Origin: Candidatus Sulfopaludibacter sp. SbA3
GTDB taxonomy: Bacteria; Acidobacteriota; Terriglobia; 20CM-2-55-15
Assembly: GCA_945861845.1 (NCBI GenBank)
Contig: CAMAWS010000234.1
Location: forward strand, 1-5,924
Direction of reading: 5' to 3'
Length of the DNA: 5,924 nucleotides
Positions 1-5,250 of the stretch are shown here, piece after piece (within the stretch, counting starts at the first letter, position 1; the number at the start of each line of letters is the position of its first letter). A program made the position numbers and the translations under genes. The notes beneath the pieces were generated by a model. It saw only the letters and a list, made by a program, of their open reading frames with translations. It made no database searches and was not told the DNA's origin.

Positions 1-1
1 G

Positions 2-2383
2 TTCTATGTCCAGGGAAAATTCCAGGAAGTTGCGACGCGCAACGACTGGTATATGGCCGCAGCCTACACGGTGCGGGACCGGCTCTTGCGCCATTGGCTG
101 CAATCCGTGCAGGATTACTATGTGCGCAGAGCCCGAACAGTCTGCTACGTTTCTGCCGAATTCCTGATCGGGCCTCAGCTCGGTATGAATCTGCTCAGCC
201 TCGGAATTCAGAACGAATTCCGGCAGGCAGTCACCGGCCTCGGCCTGGATCTAGACGAGCTGATCGAACACGAAGAGGAGCCGGGACTGGGTAACGGCGG
301 TCTCGGACGCCTCGCGGCCTGCTTCATGGAATCGCTTGCTACGCTCGACGTTCCCGCCATTGGCTATGGAATCCGGTATGAATTCGGAATTTTCGACCAG
401 GAAATCCGCAACGGCTGGCAGGTGGAGGTTGCGGACCGCTGGCTCCGGTTCGGCAATCCGTGGGAGATCGCGCGTCCCGAAATACGCGTCGATGTTCAGT
501 TTGGCGGACGCACGGAAACCTACCGCGATAGCGACGGCCGTCATCGCGTACGCTGGAAACCGGATTACTACGTGACGGGAACGCCATGCGATACCCCGGT
601 TCTCGGATACGGCGCGCGTACTGCCAATTTCCTGCGCCTGTGGAAAGCCGAAGCCGCGGCCCCTTTCGACCTGCGGGCTTTCGACAGAGGGGATTATTAC
701 GGCGCCGTTCACGAGAAAATTGATTCGGAAAACATCACCAAGGTCCTCTATCCGAACGACGAACCTCTGCAGGGCCGGGAATTGCGGCTGAAACAGCAGT
801 ACTTCCTCGTCGCCTGTTCCCTCCACGACATGATTCGGATCTTCCTTCAGCGTGACGAAACTCCTCACAGTCTGAACGAAAAATATGCAGTCCAGCTCAA
901 CGATACGCATCCATCATTGGCCATCGCCGAACTGATGCGCCTGCTGGTGGACAAATACGTCATGGATTGGGAAACCGCATGGGGGATCACCGTACGTACC
1001 TTTGGCTACACCAACCACACGCTTCTGCCGGAAGCGCTCGAACGGTGGCCAGTCGATCTCATGGCCCGGTTGTTGCCAAGGCACCTGGAAATCATCTACG
1101 AAATCAATCGGCGGTTTCTGGACGAAGTGCGCAGCCGGTACCCGCAGGACGAGGAACGTATCCGGCGGCTCTCACTTATTGACGAGTCCGGTGAACGCCA
1201 TGTGCGGATGGCGCACCTGGCTTGCGTTGGAAGTCATGCCATTAACGGCGTCGCAGAGTTGCACACCCGATTGCTGGAGCAGGAAGTGATGCCGGACTTC
1301 TACGACATGATGCCGGAAAAGTTCAGCAATAAGACCAACGGCATCACGCCCAGGCGGTTTCTTCTGCTCAGCAACCCGCGCCTGGCCCGCCTCATCACAG
1401 ACTCCATCGGCGACGGCTGGCTGAAGAACCTCGATGACCTGCGGAAGATCGAACCCATGGCTATGGACTCTTCGTTCCAGGCGGAGTGGCGCCGCGTAAA
1501 GCATGAAAACAAGGCCGATCTCGCCCGGCGGATTGAAAAGATGACTGGAACAGTGGTCGACCCGGCCAGCCTTTTCGACGTCCAAGCCAAGCGCATACAC
1601 GAATACAAGCGCCAGCACCTGAATCTCCTTCACGCCATCACACTTTACCGTCGCATCAAGCAGAACCCCGGCATCACTGTCACACCCCGGACCATCCTGT
1701 TCGGCGGTAAGGCGGCGCCCAGCTACTTCATGGCGAAACTGATCATCAAGCTCATTAACTCCGTTGCCGATACGATCAACAGGGATCCTGCAGCCCAGGA
1801 CATCCTGAAAGTAGTTTTCTTTCCAGATTTCAATGTTCAGAATGCGCAACACATTTATCCGGCTGCGGAACTTTCCGAACAGATTTCCACTGCCGGCAAG
1901 GAAGCCTCTGGCACAGGCAACATGAAAATGGCGCTCAACGGCGCCGTAACAATCGGAACACTCGATGGCGCAAACATCGAGATACGGGATGAGGTGGGCG
2001 CGGAAAACTTCTTCCTTTTCGGCCTGACCGCCGCAGAGGTATCCGAACTCCGAAAACAGGGATACCAGCCGCGGGCTATCTATGAAAGAAAGGCGGAGCT
2101 GCGCGAGGCGCTCGATTTGGTCGCCTCGGGGCTATTCTCACCCGATGCCCCGGGATTATTTCGGCCTTTAGTGGACTCGCTGCTCAATTACGACCCCTTC
2201 ATGGTGCTCGCGGATTACGAATCGTACATTGCCTGCCAGGAAGAGGTCGGGCGAGCCTACTTGAATCCGGAGCGGTGGACGCGAATGTCGATCCTGAATG
2301 TCGCCCGCATCGGAAAGTTCTCCTCCGACCGAGCCATCCGCGAATACTGCCGCGACATCTGGGACTTTCCGGCAGCGCCATGA
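2..2383 (+). CDS. glgP: Glycogen/alpha-glucan phosphorylase, 5' end cut by window edge
   Basis: This PLP-dependent GT35 enzyme releases glucose-1-phosphate from the non-reducing ends of glycogen or maltodextrin in the cytoplasm. The frame is open from base 2, and the 17 residues before the first ATG (53) already look like phosphorylase (ending NDWYMAAAYTVRDRL), so the true start lies outside the window. About 793 residues are visible; bacterial members are usually 800-840, so only a short N-terminus is missing. Counting from the Met at 53, the glycine loop GLGNGGLGRLAACF is at 78-91. LNDTHPSLAIAELMRLL, TNHTLLPEALERWP and FDVQAKRIHEYKRQHL follow in family order. The cofactor motif EASGTGNMK is at 617-625, with K625 (codon 1925-1927) the expected PLP Schiff-base lysine. 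The C-terminus (RMSILNVARIGKFSSDRAIREY) is intact up to TGA 2381-2383. I see no frameshift. Specificity for glycogen versus maltodextrin cannot be read from sequence. No other glycogen gene is in view. Confidence 0.97.
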   Translation, partial: FYVQGKFQEVATRNDWYMAAAYTVRDRLLRHWLQSVQDYYVRRARTVCYVSAEFLIGPQLGMNLLSLGIQNEFRQAVTGLGLDLDELIEHEEEPGLGNGGLGRLAACFMESLATLDVPAIGYGIRYEFGIFDQEIRNGWQVEVADRWLRFGNPWEIARPEIRVDVQFGGRTETYRDSDGRHRVRWKPDYYVTGTPCDTPVLGYGARTANFLRLWKAEAAAPFDLRAFDRGDYYGAVHEKIDSENITKVLYPNDEPLQGRELRLKQQYFLVACSLHDMIRIFLQRDETPHSLNEKYAVQLNDTHPSLAIAELMRLLVDKYVMDWETAWGITVRTFGYTNHTLLPEALERWPVDLMARLLPRHLEIIYEINRRFLDEVRSRYPQDEERIRRLSLIDESGERHVRMAHLACVGSHAINGVAELHTRLLEQEVMPDFYDMMPEKFSNKTNGITPRRFLLLSNPRLARLITDSIGDGWLKNLDDLRKIEPMAMDSSFQAEWRRVKHENKADLARRIEKMTGTVVDPASLFDVQAKRIHEYKRQHLNLLHAITLYRRIKQNPGITVTPRTILFGGKAAPSYFMAKLIIKLINSVADTINRDPAAQDILKVVFFPDFNVQNAQHIYPAAELSEQISTAGKEASGTGNMKMALNGAVTIGTLDGANIEIRDEVGAENFFLFGLTAAEVSELRKQGYQPRAIYERKAELREALDLVASGLFSPDAPGLFRPLVDSLLNYDPFMVLADYESYIACQEEVGRAYLNPERWTRMSILNVARIGKFSSDRAIREYCRDIWDFPAAP

Positions 2384-2453
2384 ATGCGCGACGACAGCAA
2401 CTTTGCAGAGATGACGAAGGGCAATGACATACTTGGCTCAATCTGCGCTTTTC

Positions 2454-2558
2454 GTTCTACCTGTGGGCGCGGGGCTTTAAGCCCCGTGCCAAGCTCCAAC
2501 AAGAATTTTTCCTTTTGAACTTTGCACGGGGCTGAAGCCCCGTGCCCACAGGTAGAAC
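2454..2558. repeat. Inverted pair of REP-like palindromes (BIME-like element)
   Basis: Two arms of 36 and 35 nt (2454-2489 and 2524-2558) are reverse complements of each other, apart from two substitution-type differences and a one-base indel. They are separated by 34 nt of AT-rich spacer. Each arm is itself a hairpin. The left core CGGGGCTTTAAGCCCCG (2470-2486) extends to a 12-bp stem with one G.U pair over 2466-2490. The right is a perfect 10-bp stem, GCACGGGGCT/AGCCCCGTGC around GA, at 2524-2545. Both arms share the outer flank GTTCTACCTGTGGG. This is the layout of a paired REP unit of the kind mobilised by RAYT (TnpA-REP) transposases. No transposase gene is in the window. Lying 70 nt after the glgP stop, it may also stabilise or end the glgP transcript, although no U-tract directly follows either stem. 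Confidence 0.85.
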
Positions 2559-2665
2559 TAAACCTACTGGCACGACGCTGTTGAACGAAAGATATTCTAA
2601 GGATTGATGACAGGCATTCGGAGTTGAGGGTCGTCGGCTTGATCGAAGGCGGCTACAACATCGAT

Positions 2666-2875
2666 CTACTGGGCGGATTTTGGCGCGCGCTCGCGCCGCC
2701 GAGGCACGTCTCGTGGGTGAGGCTCCGATCCGCGAAGCGCCCGGAGCCGCTCATACGCCGCGTGGCGGACCAGGGCTTCCAAACCCAATCGGACAGTATC
2801 GGTATCCGTGGTAGCCCCGCATGCCTGTTTCGCCTCGTTGAAAAGTTGGTCATCGATGTTGAGGGTCTTCTTCAT
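2666..2875 (-). CDS. vapB: VapB-family type II antitoxin, apparently without its toxin
   Basis: This 69-residue protein resembles small VapB antitoxins (VapB_antitoxin / ribbon-helix-helix type). The N-terminal strand-helix segment MKKTLNIDDQLFNEAKQACG (1-20) would bind operator DNA. It is followed by TDTVRLGLEALVRHAAYERL (25-44) and the linker RALRGSEPHPRDVPRRRE (45-62), which in relatives wraps around the toxin. The Met at 2875 was chosen over a longer reading (to 3025) because the family homology begins exactly there and the added 50 residues look like nothing known. No Shine-Dalgarno precedes it. In functional pairs vapC normally overlaps or abuts the vapB stop. Here the next codons on the minus strand reach a stop within about 22 residues, and no PIN-domain start (MxxVDTSVWI-like) is visible down to glgP. 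It is therefore either an orphan antitoxin or the survivor of a decayed pair. Family assignment is fairly sure; function is inferred. Confidence 0.8.
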   Translation of the reverse strand: MKKTLNIDDQLFNEAKQACGATTDTDTVRLGLEALVRHAAYERLRALRGSEPHPRDVPRRRERAPKSAQ

Positions 2876-2900
2876 GCGGGCATTTATACCATATAAGTAT
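2876..2900 (-). promoter_or_regulatory. Putative vapB promoter and operator (extended -10, leaderless)
   Basis: Reading the minus strand, TGGTATAAA (2891-2883) matches an extended -10 element (TGnTATAAT with one mismatch). It ends 7 nt before the vapB ATG, so transcription would begin at or within a base or two of the start codon. That fits the absence of a ribosome binding site. A dyad ATAC-N7-GTAT (2886-2900) overlaps the -10, where a VapB ribbon-helix-helix protein would be expected to repress its own promoter. There is no convincing -35. This is pattern matching only. Confidence 0.4.
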
Positions 2901-3203
2901 GGCTGGCCGAGCCAGACTCGCGACTTCATGGAGATGGAGGGCACGACTATCAAATCCTTTTGGGAATCACCGGGGGCCCCGTTGTACGCTCGCTCAATCT
3001 GTCTCTCCCGCACCTCAGTCAACACAAGGTCCTTTCACGAAGCCTCGCGAGAACGCTGGCCGGAATGACGGAAATGCGCAACGTACCGGCGCACGAATAC
3101 CTGGAAGTGGATCACGGCCGACCGCTTCATTGGGTCATGACCCACCAACCTGAGGGACTTTGAGAAAGTCATCAAGGCCATTTTGAAACTCCTGTGAGGT
3201 CTG
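2876..3203. other. 328-nt stretch without a recognisable gene
   Basis: Several short open frames cross this interval on both strands, but none has a ribosome binding site, a family motif or coherent amino-acid composition. There is a small hairpin TGGCT-GGCCG-AGCCA at 2900-2914. Near the right end, after a stop at 3138, a short + strand frame reads PTNLRDFEKVIKAILKLL and stops at 3195-3197, six bases before the ATG of the broken DUF433 gene. It looks protein-like (amphipathic lysine/leucine helix) and may be the tail of a gene whose front is lost. I cannot name its family. Confidence 0.5.
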
Positions 3204-3387
3204 ATGTCCGGACAACCGGATTTACTGCCACGTGGGGAACTGCGGTGGTCTCCTTGCGGACGGCCAGACCATCCCGATGATTCTGGAGGATTACCCCGGC
3301 CTCGAAGATGCCGACATCTACGCCTGCATCGCCTATGGCGCGGAGAAGTCTCGCGAACGCTTCTTTGAAATTCCCCTCGAACCCTGA
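3204..3387 (+). pseudogene. Broken DUF433-family antitoxin gene
   Basis: The frame ending at TGA 3385-3387 reads LLADGQTIPMILEDYPGLE followed by DADIYACIAYGAEKSRERFF. This is the C-terminal half of a DUF433 (PF04255, COG2442) antitoxin: the LLAxGxTxxxILEDYPxL and DIxAAIAYAAE signatures are clear. Upstream in the same frame, DNRIYCHVGNCGG (3211-3249) resembles the family's N-terminal RIxxxPxxCGGKP. The usual segment of about 16 residues between that and LLADG (KPCIRGxRxxVxxIL) is missing, which implies an in-frame deletion. An alternative is a frameshift, since the next frame reads GTAVVSL there. The only sensible start, ATG 3204, is out of frame with the conserved part, which has a stop at 3202-3204. 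Deletion plus frame break mark it as a pseudogene. Two bases after its stop begins the matching toxin remnant. Confidence 0.72.
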
Positions 3388-3389
3388 CC

Positions 3390-3524
3390 GTGCGGCTCAA
3401 ACTCGACGAAAACCTCGGCCATCGAGAAGCCGGCCTTCTACGTGAACAGGATTCCAGTCTCCCTTCGTCAAAAACTGTAAGTATCATTATTTACAGCAAT
3501 ATATCTCATACATTACCAAGCTGA
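3390..3524 (+). pseudogene. Truncated DUF5615 PIN-like toxin gene
   Basis: From GTG 3390, two bases past the DUF433 stop, the frame reads VRLKLDENLGHREAGLLRE. This is the opening of DUF5615 / COG4634 PIN-like nucleases, in which the first acidic residues (LDEN) form part of the metal site. Similarity ends near residue 20-21 (about 3450). The remaining 23 residues (SSLPSSKTVSIIIYS...) are low-complexity and AT-rich until TGA 3522-3524. Family members have about 110-120 residues, so roughly 80% is missing, including the other expected acidic residues. No enzymatic activity is plausible. DUF433-DUF5615 is a known antitoxin-toxin gene order, so the two fragments support each other's identification. 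Confidence 0.7.
3475..3496. promoter_or_regulatory. Dyad CTGTAA-N10-TTACAG upstream of cys promoter
   Basis: A perfect 6-bp inverted repeat with a 10-nt AT-rich centre lies 39 nt upstream of the cysH -35 box. It is spaced like a dimeric regulator site, but it could equally be a chance feature of this AT-rich stretch or a weak hairpin. No regulator gene is in view, and I cannot assign it to a known cysteine regulator. Confidence 0.25.
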
Positions 3525-3535
3525 CTAAAATGGTT

Positions 3536-3564
3536 TTGACAGAGCTTTCCTCTTGAGCTATTCT
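3536..3564 (+). promoter_or_regulatory. Sigma70-type promoter for cysH-cysD-cysN
   Basis: TTGACA (3536-3541), a 17-nt spacer and TATTCT (3559-3564) make a near-consensus housekeeping promoter, with transcription expected to start near 3570-3573. That gives a 5' leader of about 50 nt before cysH. It sits in a local drop in GC content between the toxin remnant and cysH. An imperfect dyad, CTGACTAAA / TTTTGACAG (3521-3542), covers the -35 box and is a possible repressor site. I see no riboswitch-sized fold in so short a leader. Confidence 0.65.
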
Positions 3565-3624
3565 GCATCACTAACGGCATACCAAATGGCCTCGCCAGCA
3601 TCCTTTGTTAAGCAGGTTCTATAG

Positions 3625-4317
3625 ATGTTGTCCTCCGAAAAAATTGCTCAAGCCGCAACCTCCATCAAACTGATTGAAACCGAGTGCGTCCCGGCGGCCT
3701 TCGCGTGCAGTTTCGGAGCGGAAGACATGGTGTTGCTGGATTTGATTGCGGCGCACGCCCGCCGCATTGAAGTTTTCACCCTGGACACCGGACGTTTGCC
3801 CGCCGAAACCTACACCTTGATGGACGAGGTCCGCGAGCGCTACAGCGTTCCTTTGCGGGTTTACTTTCCGGACACGCGGGAAGTCGAAACCTGGGTTGAA
3901 CAGAACGGAGTGAACGGTTTTTACCGCAGCGCAGCCCAGCGCAAGCAATGCTGCCATATTCGCAAGGTTGTTCCGCTTGGCCGTGCGTTGGCAGGCAAGA
4001 AGGCGTGGGTAACGGGTCTTCGCCGCGAGCAATCGGTAACGCGGCAGGGACTGGAGGAACGCGAATGGGACGCATCAAACCAGATGTTCAAGTTCAGTCC
4101 ATTGCTGGACTGGACTGAGGACGAAGTGTGGTCCTATATGCGCGCTCACAACGTGCCGTACAACGCGCTGCACGAAAAAGGGTATCCGAGCATCGGTTGT
4201 GCGCCGTGCACGCGAGCCATTGCGCCGGGCGAGGACGTCCGGGCCGGCCGCTGGTGGTGGGAACAACCCGAAGGAAAGGAGTGCGGACTTCATGTCGACC
4301 GGAACGCCAACGCTTAA
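3625..4317 (+). CDS. cysH: Phosphoadenylyl/adenylyl-sulfate reductase, [4Fe-4S] APS reductase type
   Basis: CysH reduces adenosine 5'-phosphosulfate to sulfite and AMP with thioredoxin-like donors in assimilatory sulfate reduction. The 230-residue protein is full length. [16 protein letters not shown] (25-40) is the nucleotide-binding loop of the PAPS-reductase fold, and [13 protein letters not shown] (51-63) and [12 protein letters not shown] (129-140) follow. [15 protein letters not shown] has Cys109-Cys110, and [10 protein letters not shown] has Cys192 and Cys195: together the CC...CxxC set that binds the [4Fe-4S] cluster. ECGLH near the end carries the catalytic Cys220. The cluster cysteines are absent from enterobacterial PAPS-specific CysH, so APS is the expected substrate. 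This fits the lack of a separate APS kinase gene in view. The start ATG 3625 lies 8 nt after AGCAGG (3611-3616), a moderate Shine-Dalgarno. Its last eight codons overlap the start of cysD. Confidence 0.96.
   Translation: MLSSEKIAQAATSIKLIETECVPAAFACSFGAEDMVLLDLIAAHARRIEVFTLDTGRLPAETYTLMDEVRERYSVPLRVYFPDTREVETWVEQNGVNGFYRSAAQRKQCCHIRKVVPLGRALAGKKAWVTGLRREQSVTRQGLEEREWDASNQMFKFSPLLDWTEDEVWSYMRAHNVPYNALHEKGYPSIGCAPCTRAIAPGEDVRAGRWWWEQPEGKECGLHVDRNANA
4271..4281 (+). promoter_or_regulatory. Ribosome binding site that fixes the cysD start inside cysH
   Basis: AAGGAAAGGAG sits within the cysH codons just before the catalytic Cys220 motif and ends 10 nt before ATG 4292. It decides the cysD start over a longer in-frame reading from 4199, whose extra 31 arginine-rich residues have no counterpart in the family. 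Confidence 0.7.
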
Positions 4318-5227
4318 CAACGAGCCAACTAAGGCATCTATAGACCATCTGAAGACGCTCGAAAGCGAGTCCATCTATATTCTCCGCGAGACTGCGGCCC
4401 AGTTCCGAAACCCGGTGCTGCTGTATTCGATTGGAAAGGATTCCAGCGTCCTGGTCCATCTGGCCCGCAAGGCGTTCTACCCTGGCCTTCTCCCGTTTCC
4501 GCTGCTTCATGTCGACACGGGCTACAAGTTCAAGGAGATGATCGAATTCCGCGACAAATTCGCGGAATCCATCGGCGCGCGCCTGATCGTCCATCGAAAT
4601 GAGGAAGCCATCGCCAGCGGCGCACATCCGATGAAACTGGGCGTGGCGCGGTGCTGCGGCCAGCTCAAGACTGCCGCGCTACTGGCAGCGCTCGAGAAGG
4701 GCGGCTTCGACGCAGCCATCGGCGGAGCCCGGCGCGATGAAGAGAAGTCGCGCGCGAAGGAGCGGGTGTTCTCGTATCGCGATGCATTCGGCCAGTGGGA
4801 TCCGCGCAACCAGCGGCCGGAGTTGTGGAACCTCTATAACGGACAGATTCACGAGGGCGATTCGATGAGAGTATTCCCTCTTTCGAACTGGACCGAACAG
4901 GATGTATGGCAGTACATCCAGCAGGAGAACATTCCGATCGTTCCGCTCTATTACGCAAAAGAACGCCAGGTGATACGCCGCGGCAACAACTGGATTCCGG
5001 TCGAAGAATCGGCGCGCATCCAGGAAGGCGAGACCGTGGAAACGCGATGGGCTCGCTTCCGCACGCTGGGATGCGCCCCCTGCACCGGAGCCATCCTGTC
5101 GACCGCCGTGACCCTGGACGAAATTGTGTCGGAGGCCTCCACGACGACTCGCAGCGAGCGTGAGACCCGCGTTATCGATCATGGCGCAAACACGATGGAA
5201 GACAAGAAACGGGAAGGGTACTTTTGA
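4292..5227 (+). CDS. cysD: Sulfate adenylyltransferase subunit 2, with an unusual CC...CxxC cysteine set
   Basis: CysD is the catalytic subunit of ATP sulfurylase, forming APS from ATP and sulfate while CysN hydrolyses GTP. The 311-residue product is family-length (E. coli about 302). The PP-loop [12 protein letters not shown] is at 43-54, [11 protein letters not shown] at 73-83, [18 protein letters not shown] at 144-161, [14 protein letters not shown] at 196-209, and the terminal [10 protein letters not shown] at 302-311. All match CysD rather than CysH or a PAPS reductase. It is unusual in containing exactly four cysteines: Cys121-Cys122 in [14 protein letters not shown] and Cys261, Cys264 in [12 protein letters not shown]. 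coli CysD, as I recall it, has HT and GCWPLTGAV at these places. The pattern matches the cluster-binding set of the related CysH encoded just upstream. The start overlaps cysH by 26 nt, and the stop overlaps the cysN TTG by 4 nt, so the three genes are very likely one transcript. Confidence 0.96.
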   Translation: MSTGTPTLNNEPTKASIDHLKTLESESIYILRETAAQFRNPVLLYSIGKDSSVLVHLARKAFYPGLLPFPLLHVDTGYKFKEMIEFRDKFAESIGARLIVHRNEEAIASGAHPMKLGVARCCGQLKTAALLAALEKGGFDAAIGGARRDEEKSRAKERVFSYRDAFGQWDPRNQRPELWNLYNGQIHEGDSMRVFPLSNWTEQDVWQYIQQENIPIVPLYYAKERQVIRRGNNWIPVEESARIQEGETVETRWARFRTLGCAPCTGAILSTAVTLDEIVSEASTTTRSERETRVIDHGANTMEDKKREGYF

Positions 5228-5250
5228 GCGGTTTGAGCGGTTTGAGCGGA
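5224..5250 (+). repeat. Three-copy 9-bp tandem repeat TTGAGCGGT at the cysD/cysN junction
   Basis: TTGAGCGGT, TTGAGCGGT and TTGAGCGGA lie end to end at 5224, 5233 and 5242, in the cysN frame. The first copy overlaps the cysD stop (TTGA). Each copy encodes Leu-Ser-Gly when internal and offers a TTG initiation codon. GAAGGG (5213-5218), 5 nt before the first TTG, favours that copy as the start. Gain or loss of a unit would keep the reading frame and change only the N-terminal length by three residues. Confidence 0.85.

Noticed and set aside
251..910. 219-codon minus-strand open frame inside glgP
   Set aside because: It is fully antisense to strongly conserved phosphorylase sequence and has no recognisable domain; a codon-bias shadow.
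1172..1852. 226-codon minus-strand open frame inside glgP
   Set aside because: It is antisense to the catalytic region, has no family motif or ribosome binding site, and is explained by third-position GC bias of glgP.
2454..2558. CRISPR array or intrinsic terminator
   Set aside because: There are only two inverted, not direct, units with no spacer series. Neither GC stem is directly followed by a run of T on either strand, so a classical terminator is not supported.
2624..2896. 90-codon + strand open frame antisense to vapB
   Set aside because: It lies mostly opposite a recognisable antitoxin gene, has a TTG start and lacks a ribosome binding site. Only its first 20 residues resemble anything (reported as a weak finding).
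2876..3025. 50-residue N-terminal extension of vapB
   Set aside because: VapB homology begins exactly at the Met at 2875, and the extension crosses the probable promoter and has no family similarity.
3050..3075. Dispersed repeat ending GGCCGGAATGACGG
   Set aside because: It is reminiscent of common intergenic repeats, but no second copy or clear palindrome is present in the window.
3035..3487. 150-codon minus-strand open frame
   Set aside because: It has arginine/serine-rich, low-information composition and runs antisense to the DUF433/DUF5615 remnants.
3565..3624. SAM-type riboswitch in the cysH leader
   Set aside because: The expected leader is only about 50 nt, with no pseudoknot or multi-stem pattern that I can recognise.
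4199..4291. Longer cysD start giving 31 extra residues
   Set aside because: The extra residues are arginine-rich out-of-frame cysH sequence. The strong ribosome binding site at 4271-4281 points to ATG 4292, where CysD homology starts.
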